Assembly: GCA_038503065.1 (NCBI GenBank)
Contig: JBCAMK010000017.1
Coordinates: 248,001-312,000, forward strand
DNA length: 64,000 nt
Source of the DNA: Paragyromitra xinjiangensis
Taxonomy: Eukaryota; Ascomycota; Pezizomycetes; Pezizales; Discinaceae
Direction of reading: 5' to 3'
A model generated the notes under the pieces. The model was not told the origin of the DNA. It was given only the letters and a program-made list of their open reading frames with translations, and searched no databases. Shown here piece by piece: positions 21,684 to 32,767 of this stretch. Each line of letters begins with the position of its first letter. Position 1 is the first letter of the stretch. A program made the position numbers and the translations under genes.

Positions 21684-23630
21684 ATGACAGCCATCCGCAA
21701 GAGAGGCCTCGAAGCAGCAAAACGAATGCCACCACCCCCTCGCCCCGCCGAAGCAAGAAGGAGGAAGCGTATCGCAGATTCGGAAGCTGAGCCTCTCAAT
21801 TATGGTCGACGTGGTAGAGAAAGAGAAAGAGCACCAGCATCGCAAGAGGAGGAGGCAGAGGAGGAGGATGAGGAGGAGAACGAGGAGGAAGCTGAGGGGG
21901 AGACCGAGGAGGGAGTAGATGAAGAAGATTCAGCGGATGAAGACTTCTATGAGGATGAGCAAGCTCCCCCCCCAAGTCAGAACCGGACCAGAAAACCACA
22001 GACGAAGATACAGGCTGCAGCATCTGAAATGGCTCGTAATGCTAGCTATCGAGGGCAAGCTCGCTTGGTAGGAGCCCTGAGGATACGGCAAATCCTCGGA
22101 TATTGAGAATCCTAAACTATTGAGAGCTTTTCTAACTGTGATGCAGCGTGTTCCCGAACCCCTTGAGCAGGCACCAGCTCGGCGAGCTAGGCCAGGCCGC
22201 CCTCCGGCAACTCCTGCCAATTCTCCGAATCGTAGCAGTGGAAGGTCTGTATCTCCCACGGGGGATGCAGAGAGTCGTAACGGAGGTGACCTTCATAGAA
22301 GGAGCAGCAGAAGCGTATATCTGCTGGGAGAGCCTATCCGTGCCTTAGTCCATGCATCCCAGGAGAATATTCTGCAAAAGACCCTATTTTGTGAGCCCCT
22401 GCCATCCCCCGAGACATTGCTCAAGTGGATACGTACTGCTTGGGCGAAGGCTTCCGAGGATATGGAGCGTCAGGCTCCTCTGGAGGCAGCTTGTTCTCGT
22501 CAGGTATTCACTCCCAACCCACGGCCTACTACCCACAGCTGGTCAGATTTGCTTGCCTTAGAGAGCTTGGAACTGACGACAGAAAATATTTGGCAGGTAA
22601 TTACCCCTTTCCTTGAAGGATACTGCATATCCTCACATGAGATATAGATCAGCCAGCAACATTGCCGCGTGCGCTCTCACCTCGTCAGCGCAGCCAAGGT
22701 GAGCATCATCCAGCTCTATGAGCTGGATGAGCAAAATCCTGAGAGTATCCGAAACAAGGTGGAGTATTTGCTAGTCAAGGATAGGTTTATGTGCCTTGAA
22801 TCTACCATGGCGGTATGTTGAATTCGAGAGCAATGGGAGTAGGAAGCTGACCATCCTACTAGGATTTTAAGAATCGCTTTCTGAATGATGCGATTGCTGA
22901 GCTCATCTTTCTCAAGTACTATAGGGGGAGGAGGATGAGGGGACGCTCTGATTCTGCGTTTGGCTCTTTGATCAATAAGGAGTTCATTTGCTTCGTCACA
23001 GCGGCACTCCAGTACAATTTGAAAGCCTGGAAGACTGGCATGTATGTGGAGCCTACAGACTTCACTAGGGAGACCTGTTATCGTACTGCTGCCCCTCCAA
23101 TTGCTATATCTTTGCTAGGATGACTGACATCCTTTATAGCCGTCTGGCGTAGGCACTGCAGCACGTGGGATACCATAGCACTCAAAGCTCCTGAATGGGA
23201 AGCGGAAGTTCTGCATGCGATTCGGTACGAGGTAGAGAGAAAGGTTGCTAGGGTAACTAGGAGGACTGTGGACGAGTCAGCTGCTCCTTGGAGCGATGAT
23301 GACGATGACGGCGATCATATGGATGAGTTGCGGAGTCGTAAGCGGAAACGGGAGCTCGAAAGAGGAGGCTATCAAGGTACTCGAAGCAAAGCCAGGCGAA
23401 AGGGTTCGGAGTCTCCTCATCCCGAGGATAGTGAGCAGGCATCGGGGCCTGTCAATATTCCTACCCTTTTCTTGGAGCAAGAAATCCAGAGTGAGATGGA
23501 AACTGAAGCCGATACCCCTCCTCCAACTCCCGCAGCCGATACCAGTCCTCCTACTACTGATAATATGCAGGTCGACCTTTCTGCGGCTGTCGCAAGCTTT
23601 GAGCGGGAAATGGAGGATGAAGATCTTTGA
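21684..23630 (+). CDS. Plavaka accessory protein 2 of Pla-1, DUF6532-like
   Basis: Five exons (21684-22067, 22147-22596, 22648-22812, 22863-23082, 23140-23630) with GT-AG introns join in frame to 569 residues. The N-terminus is basic, then strongly acidic (Glu/Asp run), and ends ADEDFYEDE. A conserved core follows: RSVYLLGEPIRALVHASQ, LYELDEQNPESIRNKVEYLL, RFLNDAIAELIFLKYY, NKEFICFVTAALQYNLKAW and KTGMYVEPTDF. The pattern of the last segments matches my memory of DUF6532, a domain common in fungal transposon-rich genomes. The C-terminus is acidic and Pro-rich (AAPWSDDDDDGDHMDE). No stop or frameshift is seen, unlike the Pla-2 and Pla-3 copies. It probably assists transposition or regulates the element; that is inferred only from its conserved position. 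Confidence 0.7.
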
Positions 23631-24681
23631 GGGGATGCCTGGAGCCATGGAGGATACGCTGCATCTTTCCTTTCGTTTGTTTTCATCTGCTGTTTGGTTA
23701 GTCTTGGAAGTCGTGGAGGATACGCTGCATCTTTCCTTTTGTCTGTCGTTTGATTAGTTTTGGGAGTCGTGGAGGATACGCTGCATCTTTCCCTTTGTCT
23801 GTCGTTTGGTTAGTCTTGGAGGTCGTGGAGGATACACTGCATCGTTTCTTTAGTCCGTTTTTTTAGTCTGTCTTTTGGTTAGCGCTAGGAGCTTGGGAGG
23901 ATACGCCTCATCTTTGGTTTTCTGTTTGATTTATCCCTTGGTTGATCTCAATTCGCGGAGGATTATCTATATCGTATTTTGGTAGATTCTCACTATAATA
24001 GTAATTTCAATTCTTCTATGCCTATTCCACAAGTCCGAGTGATATCATGTGAATGGCTGTAGACTCGATCCGAAGCAAGGCTCCCGGGAGAGGATATGGC
24101 ATGCCTTAGTGAATATGGAGGGATTGGAAGGATGCAAAGGACCTCCAAGACGATTCAGGATATCTCCGGGAGGGATAAATGCCACAGTATGGAGTAGTAA
24201 AGTAAGAAACATCGACTCCATGAGAAGAAGCTCGATATCACGTATCCTTGGGAGGAGGTGGTTGTGCTTCTGCGCTCCTCGGGAGGGTGCTGAATGACCC
24301 ATACTTCAGGGAGGATGTAGTCGTGCTGCTGCTCTCCATGGGAGGATGCTTGATATCGCATACGTCATGGAGAAGGTAGTCGTGCCTCTGCACTCCCAGG
24401 GAGGAAGCTCGATATCGTATACTCCATGAAGAAAACAGCAATATGACTGCCCTCCCCAGGAGATCGAGTAATTACTTGCACATTATAGAGGCACCCGGAG
24501 GAGCCTTATCATCTCCATGGAGACTCATGGAGAGGGCGCTGGGGACTCCCAGGGTCTCCAGGAGGATGAGGATCATCATCCGCTCCTCCAGGTAGGCACA
24601 TATTCTCCAGGAGTCTCCCATGCCTCCCGATGATTCCGAACCTCCTGGAGCTGAGGGAGGAAATAATTAATTTTACTGATG
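23631..24681. repeat. Right subterminal repeats of Pla-1
   Basis: About 23640-23900 holds four imperfect roughly 65-bp units built on GGAGGATACGCTGCATCTTT. About 24200-24430 holds units of the GGGAGGATGCTTGATATCG type. The last 200 bp is rich in CTCC/GGAG words and ends in the terminal inverted repeat. The equivalent end of Pla-2 is 51407-52425, with the same organisation. Confidence 0.6.
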
Positions 24682-25173
24682 AATCCCGCGCTTTCCTGCC
24701 TCCGAATCAACTGCCGAATCGACCACCTCCCTGCCTCCGAATCCATGGCTGAATTGACTGTTTGCTAGCCTCCGAATCGACTCCACAGCAAGCTCAGCAG
24801 CAGGCTCAGAATAGGTGGGTAGGATGCGGCAAGGCAGGAGGATGCGGCGGGGCAGGAGGATGCGGGGGCTCGTTTGATGTATATAGATCCGTTAGATAGT
24901 CAATAATAATAGTCAAAATAATTTTCTAGACCTGGGTGACAGCGTGACATAAGTGAATTGAGTACCGTGACAGGCGTAACTTGTGCTCCTCCACAGCTCT
25001 CCATGGCACGTTAGGAGTGCCTATATCGATCTCCAAGAGTCTCCCGGAGCGCTTGCTGCCTGCTTCTCCGTGCCTCCCTGAGCAGGTCGGTCTTGGATCG
25101 CTCCTCCAGGTAGGCACATAAACTCCTGGAGTCTCCCGAGTCTCCCGATGATCCCGAGCCTCCTGGAGCTGAG

Positions 25174-25592
25174 TTTCATGGATAGGGTCAGGCACATGTG
25201 CGGTGTTAAGGATTAGTCATTGTATTATTTCGTTGTGTTTCTTTGTGATTCGGTTGGGTTGCTTCAAATGGTTGAGTCATGAATGAGTCATGGAAAGTGG
25301 AAGATTGGGTATATAAGCGATGGATTTCCGCAGTTGTGATTGTTCTTTTCTTTCGTTCCTTAAGCAACATTTCTTACTTTACTTCTACCCTACTGTTATA
25401 GAAATATCATCTCTGTTTCTACCTCAGAAACATCGTCGTCGCTGCCGCTGTCACCCCCAGAGTCACCTCGACTCTTACCCTACGTGAGGCCTGTGGAAAA
25501 CATTGTATTATCATTGTAGCGAAGTCTCATTCAAGTAGCACTGCTCACCTTTGGGGATACCGAAGGGCTTGACAAAACCTCGCTCCCTGAGA
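25174..25592. mobile_element. 419-bp unclassified insertion in A1 with 5-bp target duplication
   Basis: A2 has no sequence between the two parts of this site. In A1 419 bp are inserted, flanked by CTGAG on both sides (25169-25173 and 25593-25597). The insert contains a TATA box (GGGTATATAAGCG) and a T-rich leader-like tract. It lacks the TG and CA ends expected of a complete solo LTR. A 5-bp duplication and an internal pol II-type promoter suggest an LTR-retroelement relative. Confidence 0.55.
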
Positions 25593-26264
25593 CTGAGGGA
25601 GGAAATAATTATTTTTGCTGATGTTGTAGATAGCGAATTCTATACATAGCTATTGTTCAATAGATATAGAGATAGCGAATCAAGCGTATTTCCACTATTT
25701 AGAGCCCTAGAAGCAGCGGCTGAATTCCTGCCCCAAATGACCCTCTACCAAGGCCAGAGCCGAGCGCTGTCTCTATGAGGAAGCATAACGTCATCCTGAT
25801 CTCTACCGAGGCCAGCGAGGACGAAGAACGTCATCCTGATCTCTGCAGAGGACGAAGGCCATGATCCTAATCTCTGCCGAGGCCAGCGAGGACGGGGAGT
25901 GCTCCTAAAGTTGCAGCGAGGTCAGCGAGGAGAAACAAGATCATGAAATTTCCAGCGAGGCACAGCGAGGCAGCCGAGGCGTGACCAACGCTCTGACCTC
26001 TGTGGAGGAACGAATTTTTTGCTGATGTGGACCACCTACCATACATGGCGGACCTTCCTGGAGCTTTACCAATTCCCGTGGACCACACCATCGCTTGTAG
26101 GGCGGCTGTAGGGCGCCAATAATACTACTGGGGGCACGCAAATGCACATGATTATTGGTATCAATTCGGCTACGTATATTGAAAAGCTACACTACGGGAT
26201 CTCTATGTACAAAATCAAGCAGTCGCCACTAGAGGCAACCCCCCCCCACACTAAACCCACCTGT

Positions 26265-26800
26265 GCCTAAATCAATTGTTTGGTCTGCTATTCAGCAGTT
26301 GTTTCAGGCGCTGGCACGCAGTCAATTCGGAGTCTATTCAGGAGTCTATTCAGCAGTCAATTCGGCAGGATTCGGAGGCTTAGAAACAGCTGATTCGGAG
26401 TCTATTCGGGAGTCTGTTCAGGAGTCTATTCAGGAGTCTATTCAGGAGTCTATTCGGGAGTCTGTTCAGGAGTCTATTCAGGAGTCTATTCAGGAGTCTA
26501 TTCGGAGTCTATTCGGGAGTCTATTCGGCAGCGGTTCGGGCGTCGATTCTGAGTCTATTCAGGAGTCAATTCAGCAGTCAATTCAGCAGGATTTGGAGGC
26601 TTAGAAACAGCCGATTCGGAGTCTATTCGGAGTCTATTGAGCAGCCAATTCGGAGTCAATTCAGGAGTCAATTCAGCAGTCAATTCGGAGCCTATTCAGG
26701 AGTTGATTCGGAGTCTATTGAGCAGCCGATTCGGAGGCTGCTCAGGAGGCTCTCAGGCAGTCAATTCAGCAGGCTGTGGAAGCGAGCGAGGTCTGCTGCT
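26265..26800. repeat. 12-bp periodic repeats of B1
   Basis: Degenerate tandem words of the GAGTCTATTCAG and CAGCAGTCAATT type occur in multiples of 12-15 bp. Because the period is a multiple of three, all copies stay open and translate as Glu-Ser-Ile-Gln repeats. I treat these frames as artefacts. B2 has a shorter version at about 43060-43250, and A1/A2 carry related words. Confidence 0.65.
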
Positions 26801-27936
26801 GAAGGGGTCTGCTGCTGAGGGTCCGACCAAGCGAGGTCCGATGTAATAGGGTCCGATGTCGATGTCCGAATATATTTAGGATGTGAGAACTGAAGTCACG
26901 ATGTTAGCAAAGTTCATGTAACTGCACAGCAGGAAGGGCAATAGGGGGTGTGGATGGGTGTGGATGGGTGGGAGTAAGAGAAAAGGGGTAACATGGCAAC
27001 GGTATGGGTGGCAGCAAAAGACCTTCACTAAAAATTCACTAAGTCCCTAGGGTCAGGGTTATTGACTCGCTTGCAAGCAAGATCCTGCGATCTCCTGTCA
27101 GTGGGTGCGCAATTTGGGACCCTAATAGAGGGCAGGTACGTGCTTTAGGGGACTGGTGGAGGGCAGGCACGCGCTTCAGCAGTACCCAGATCGGTACTGG
27201 GGAAAGGTACACAGCTCCTGAGAGCGCCATGGACCTAGAAAAGCGAACCCTGATCGGTACTGGGGGGAGATACGCAACTCCAGAGAGCTCCATGGACCGT
27301 GCAGCTCAGCTTCAGGAAGCTCCAGGACGGTCCATGGGCTTGTAGGCAAGGTTCACAGCATGTACTGGAGCACAGTCCTTCCGTCCTGTAGCAACCAAAC
27401 ATCAGCAAAAATAATTACTGCTCCTGGAGATTAGCTGTGTCTCCCCGGGAGCACATTTTCTCCCTGACCTTCCTAACCTCCAGGCGCTATGGAGGATAGC
27501 AGCAATCCTCCTGGAGGATTTTGCCACTCCCCGACTCGATGTTTCCTCGTGGAGGAGCTTGCCATCCCTCTTTGCCAACTATTCGCTCCTGGAGCGCCCT
27601 TCATTCTCTGCCTATCCCCGGGAGGATAATGCTAATCATCACTGAATGATTGGGGTAAGTGCGCTTACTAATTGCAGCTCTAGATGTGGTAAATGGATCT
27701 TTATTGGTCCTATTTATTCGACCCCTCTGAGTCCTTGCAGGATACTGATCATCCTTCACCTACTTTCTATTGTCTTCGAATCTTCTATAGCATACCCCGT
27801 ATCCTCTATAAATTGACTGCCTACAAGCCCTCCAGCTTTGATCCTCTGCCTACTTTCTATTCTCTCCAAATCCTTTATAACATATCTGTATCCCTTATAG
27901 ATTGACTGCCTACAAGCCTTCTGACTTCTCTCCCGC

Positions 27937-28262
27937 CACAATGATATTGGCTATCCTACACTCACTTCCGTGCCTCCAGTACATACTTCATATCCACCTG
28001 CCGCAATGATATTGGCTATCCTACACTCACTTCCGTGCCTCCAGTACATACTTCATATCCACCCGCAGCAATGATATTGGCTATCCTACACTCACTTCCG
28101 TGCCTCCAGTACATACTTCATATCCACCTGCCGCAATGATATTGGCTATCCTACACTCACTTCCGTGCCTCCAGTACATACTTCATATCCACCCGCAGCA
28201 ATGATATTGGCTATCCTACACTCACTTCCGTGCCTCCAGTACTTCTCACTCCTGACTTCCAC
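27937..28262. repeat. 65-bp tandem repeats near the left end of Pla-2
   Basis: ATGATATTGG recurs at 27941, 28006, 28071, 28136 and 28201, a strict 65-bp period. Units alternate between CACCTGCCGCA and CACCCGCAGCA at their junctions, so the array has a 130-bp higher-order period and expanded as dimers. A diverged relative continues to about 28390 with AGGATATTGGCTATCCTAC. Confidence 0.8.
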
Positions 28263-28507
28263 CCCACCACCAGGATATTGGCTATCCTACGCTCACTTTC
28301 TATCCCTCCAAAGCCTCCAGTACATACTCCATGTACCTCTCGCTCCTGACTTCCACCCCGCCACGAGGATATTGGCCATCCCTCCCGAGCCTTCAAAACA
28401 TACTCCATAACCTTAAAATAGCTATGATATCTCCAACCTACTCAGGTTGATGATTCGGTAGTCCTCATCCCTCTCATGTCGCTAGGATGCCCAGTATCTT
28501 AATTCTC

Positions 28508-29425
28508 CTAGGCATAGATCTCATTAAACGTTGCGAGGCTGATCCGGTTGTTGACGAGCCATCTAGTATTAGTCTCTAAGAGCTCCGGCTGCTCTGGAAT
28601 GAGATGTGCTGCTCCCATGATGTTCTTTATACCCACAACAAATAGATCATCTGCTTTCCTAGTAGATACTCTCACCATCCCATGGATATCTGTAATCTGA
28701 CCTCCGCCTGGATAGGCTCGTAGCATCCTCATGAGGATAAGGCGATGCGTATACAGAATATGAGGATCCCGAATCTTAAACAGGCAAAGCACTTTGGCTG
28801 GAAGGCGACCTCGGAGTGCGCCAAACTGGCTCTCATCTCCCACCTGGACCCACACCCAATCGTTCCGTGGAACCTGACCCCTAAAGGCTCGCCCTCCTGT
28901 ACATCTCACTCGATGAAGCTCAAACTCCTCAGGATGCTGAAACTTAGGCACAGGGACTCTAAGTTGTGAGAATAGCTCAGCTGGGTACGTAAGAAGAGCC
29001 TCTGTATCCTCCCGGAGCCGGCGTTCGTCGTTTAGATTCTGACTGCTGTAGTATAGTATTCGCTCCGGCAGGTCCGGCACGTTGATTTGGCGGATGATAT
29101 CATAGAGAGTCCAGATCCTTGGTTGTCGGCCACACAATCGCCGAAGAGATGCTCTATCTCCTGTGTGTTGAACTTCTGACCGCCTGGGTTTGAGGATATC
29201 CTGCAGCTCATAATTGAGAGGCTCGGTATCCTTAGAAAGAGCTCGGAGGTTCAATATACGCATACCAAATGCGTGTCGACGTGCATAATAGTGCAGGATC
29301 TGCTTTGTGGAGTCGTTTTTATTGGATGCTCGATATCCTTCCTTGATCTGTTGCCGATGTGCTGTCTCCCCTGCCTCGGTAGAGAACATGGGGATTCCTC
29401 CATACTGCTCAACATGCTCACGGAA
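28508..29425 (-). pseudogene. C-terminal fragment of the Pla-2 transposase
   Basis: This fragment begins in frame after insertion Pla-3 and ends at the stop 28508. It carries EHVEQYGGIPMFSTEAGETA, KNDSTKQILHYYARRHAFGM, RNDWVWVQVGDESQFGALRG and LVNNRISLATFNEIYA, aligned with the last roughly 300 residues of the Pla-1 transposase. The piece itself is open. It joins 39094-39275 precisely when Pla-3 and one AA are removed, giving HLLTHFREHVEQYGG. Confidence 0.8.
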
Positions 29426-29760
29426 CATCAGCAAGACCGAAATTTCGCCCTGATACTTCGCTGCTGCGTCAGGACACACTATTTTCGTCATGCGAATCTG
29501 GAGCGTCCCGAGTGCCTGCAGCGTTCTGACGGATGCTCTGGGAGCCAGCTGCGCCCTGTTTATCAGAGGCTTATTTGCTTGCGTCAGGTTCTCCATATGC
29601 TGCAACGCAGGCTCTGAAGTCACTGAGATTGACGCGGGTAATCATGGTATATCGGAGACTTGATGGCTATTGGATCATTCTTTCTTGCTCTGGAGATCAT
29701 CGCGAAGGCTTCTGACGCTTTCTATCAAACATGCTTTATTAATCAAGCTAGCTCTTACTC

Positions 29761-32700
29761 CTAGTATAGCTCGTTCCATGTTCTAAGATCTATTCGTGTA
29801 TTTACAAGCCAATCATTTTGCCCTAGCGGCATCAAATGTGCCATTCCTAATACACTCCTGATATCCACCACCCACAGCTTCCTTGGAGAGCGCTTAGAGG
29901 CTTTGAGAAGGCCATGGGAGCTATCTACTGATCCCCTATTGGCTGCCTCTAAAACCTCCACTAGGCACAACCTGTGCCAATGGCTGCTTATGGGATTGCG
30001 AAGCTTAAATAATGCCTGAAGTCTAGCTGGCAGGCGCCCCCGGAATGCCCCCCAATTCTCCTCCGACCCTGCTTGTATCCAGACCCAGTCATTTCGTGGC
30101 GCTCTATTCCTAAACTTCCTCCGCCCTGTGCAGCGAAGGTTATGGACCTCGTATAGATCAGTTTCTTGAAAAGTCGGGATGGGAACTTGCAAACATTCAA
30201 ATCGTTCTGCCGGATAGTGGAGAAGGTTTTGTGGGTCTTCGCCAAAGCCCTCAGAGCCTTCTACATCCTTTGCCCACTCCAGGATACTTTTTCCAAGGTT
30301 GTATCGGTCCAGTTCGAGTGCCTCAGCGACATCTGCGAGGAAGCAACAGTCGCGATCCCGGTTTTTAAGGTTGCGCCGCGGCAGGCTTTCCGGATGTAAT
30401 GCCTTGATATTCGGTGCCCGTTCTTTGCCTATACCAAACAACTGTTGCAAAGTCTTTGCAGAGCCAAGAGAGCTCTCGGCATAACTCTCAGAGCTTTCTA
30501 CAATTGCTTTCAGGTTTAGCAATCGCATCTCGAAGGCTTGACGACGGGCATATATATCGAGGATCTGGAGCGTGGCATCAACTTTGTTGGATGCCTTATA
30601 GCTATCTTTGATTTGCTCTTTGTGTGCAAGCTCGCTAATATCAGTAGAGAACATGGGTATGTTACCAAATCGTTCCACATGCTGGGCAGAAGTGCGTGAG
30701 GAGATGCATCTTGATAAAGTTGAAATGAGAGGCTTGACGGATTTCCTGAAGCTCACTCAAGGCTGCGGACAAGGCTCCCTGAGCCCTCCTGGGTCTTCCT
30801 CCGCTTGTTGCCTTGGGCTGTGTTGGTTGCGGCCGACGGAGGTGGAAGGAGCCTGCAGAGCATCCATTAGTGCCTTTGTTCGTTCCTTTGCTGCTTTCTT
30901 CGTCTTCTTGTATGCTCGGAATTCCAGAAACACATCTTTATGCTCGTGGAAATCCTCCAAATACCCCTTCATATATCCCAACGTTTCCGAGGTGTGGGTG
31001 TTGTATTGCGCCATAAGGTGAAAGTCCACAAATGAGCGAACACATATCAGCGCCTTCTTGAAGATATCTTTGTACTTTTTCGGGGATCCCTGAGAGCTAT
31101 GGCGAAGGCTCCCAGGACTATCCTCCCAAGATTACGCATCTCCTTCCCCTGCCACTGCGTTACCTCCCTATAAGCCTTCGTAGGGACTGAAAATCCTGGA
31201 TATGGTGGCATCGATCGCCATGCTTCGTCAAATTGCGCTAGGCGACCATACTTCCCTAAAAACGACTGGATCCATTCCATCATATGCTTCAATACTCCCA
31301 AATAAATATTGTGCAGCAGGTCAGGCTTATGCAACTCGTGCACGAGGACATTGGGGAAAGCCCAGAGAGCATTGTAGAGAGTTTTGACGGACTTCGAGAC
31401 GAGGTATTCAATTGGAGCTGTGTTTGTAGGGTCCTGGCGGAATTGCTGTATCTTAGCTCGATAGATTGGGTGATTGCGCGGAGGGAATTCGGCAAAGTCC
31501 CCAAGGCTATCAAAATCAACTTCACACTTTGCACACGCCTGGCTTTGAATATTATGGAGGGTGGCATGCTCTTCTTGATCTGCAATCCAAGCACATAGTA
31601 TAGGGAAGCAGAGACGCTGGTGACCATCTGCGCAGTCCATAAGTTCTCCGCTCTCGCCAGGGCTCTGAAGGCCTTCGAGAATCTCTTCCAGGACCTTGTG
31701 TATAGCTTGTTGGCTCTGCCGCCGCTGGACTTTCGAGAAAGCAGACTCCTTCCCAAGCTTCGGGGGTACCGGCAGCAACGCCAGGAGTATAATCGCGAGA
31801 TTGGAAGGTTTGCCTCGAGTTGTTGATTTGATATTGCCGATAGTGATATAGATAGGCCATGCTTTCTTGTCGCCGCTGAAGTTGGTCAGCTGTGTTCCAT
31901 CCGAAGCACAAATTACAGGGACCACTGTAGCGCCTTCCGGCAGTGTGTTCTAGAGTAGCTGTTAGCGCATTGGTCAAGGCTCTAGGAGTACTCCAGAGTC
32001 TTCACAAACCTGTGTCTCCCACCACCAGTCTGCGGTATGCATTTCCCCGTACATTCGCTCCCCTGCGCTATTATACTCCATCGTAGGAGCATATACCATA
32101 TCCTTTTGTATGCCCTTTGCTTAAGCAGATAGCGTATACAGGTTATAGGATCTCGATAGTAATAAGCGAATCTGCTTCCCACCCAATTCTATATCCGAGA
32201 GGTGCCAGCTAGCCCGGCCTAATGTCGTGTGCATTTCTTCAACTTTGCGCGTGAAGCTCTTTCCGGAGCGGAAAGAGCAGTCAGGAAGGCCTAGAGAGCT
32301 TTGGAAATAGTCATCAATGGCTCCTTGCGAGACCTGAGCGCGTATGAACCAACGAGCGAGTTTGAATTCTTCCACCGACAAGAATGGTGCCCAGGGATCT
32401 TGGAGCAACACATTTTGCTCTTCTTGATAGCTTTGGGAGCTCTGAAGAGGTCGTCCAGCACCTTCGTATGGAATAGTTGTCTCTCGCTGGGGCTGATCTG
32501 TATTATGGAGGTTGAAATCTGAATCTGACTCCTGATCGGAATCATCCCCATCACTATTGCTCCTAACCGTAAGTGTCAAAATCATCATCGCCATTGAGAA
32601 GAAAGTTGCCATGCTAGGTGTGAGAGCTCTCGCCCATATTGGGTGACCTTTGGATCGTTAGAGAGGCAAGAAATGACTGAGCGATGAGGGATGCTTTCTC

Positions 32701-32767
32701 GTAGGTGGGTTTCAAAGCTGGTAGAATATTTGTAACGTTTGCGGCAATAAGGGCACTTAGTCGACAT
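29761..32767 (-). pseudogene. Plavaka-like transposase of Pla-3, with several frameshifts
   Basis: It starts MSTKCPYCRKRY at 32767 with a C2H2 finger (CPYC, x12, H). The acidic linker (DGDDSDQESDSDF) is in a different frame from the finger, through a shift or an unrecognised intron near 32580. ERMYGEMHTADWWWETQ precedes an intron. Exon 2 has VPVICASDGTQLTNFSGD, QACAKCEVDFDSLGD and HKPDLLHNIYLGVLKHMMEW. One-base frameshifts occur near 31070 (an A run before YKDIFKKALICVRSF) and near 30685 (before QHVERFGNIPMFSTDISE), and possibly one more near 30780. The C-terminus RNDWVWIQAGSEENWGAFRG ends at 29761. Motif order matches Pla-1. The gene is non-functional as sequenced. Confidence 0.8.

Larger units (their letters stand above)
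15333..24681. mobile_element. Pla-1: autonomous-type Plavaka-like transposon (9,349 bp)
   Basis: The termini CATCAGTAAAAATAATTATC (15333) and ATTAATTTTACTGATG (ending 24681) are flanked by AA duplications at 15331-15332 and 24682-24683. The empty site in A2 reads GACTCCGAATCCCGCG on the complementary strand. It is uninterrupted and holds a transposase gene on the minus strand and two accessory genes on the plus strand. Subterminal repeats lie at both ends. It is the innermost, so among the latest, insertions of its branch. Classification rests on the transposase motif SDGTHLTNFSGDKKAWPI, which I know from fungal Plavaka (KDZ group) transposases. Confidence 0.85.
14102..25623. mobile_element. 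Element A1: non-autonomous CATCAG transposon in C, split by Pla-1 and a 419-bp insert
   Basis: The left end CATCAGCAAAAATAATTAAC (14102) and the right end finishing TTATTTTTGCTGATG (25623) are flanked by TT (14100-14101 and 25624-25625). Subtracting Pla-1 with its AA duplication and the 419-bp insert with its 5-bp duplication leaves exactly 1,747 bp. That equals the length of A2, the inverted copy at 39276-41022, and long stretches look identical. Its interior is degenerate 12/15-bp repeats of the GAGTCTATTCAG type, which create spurious Ser/Gln/Glu-rich frames. Its ends closely match those of Pla-1 and Pla-2. Confidence 0.85.
11767..26027. mobile_element. Element C: fold-back type CATCAG transposon inserted in B1
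   Basis: The termini CATCAGCAAAAAATTTATTC (11767) and the near reverse complement ending at 26027 are flanked by TG duplications (11765-11766 and 26028-26029). B2 shows the empty site CCTCCCTGGACCACC. Without A1 the element is about 2.74 kb and almost entirely one imperfect palindrome. Its left arm (11767 to about 13080) matches the inverted right arm (about 13470-14101 plus 25626-26027). Both arms share the words CCTCTGTGGAGG, GAATTCGCTATCTAC and GGTGTGGATGGTGATTGGG. It has no coding capacity and is presumably mobilised in trans. Confidence 0.8.
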
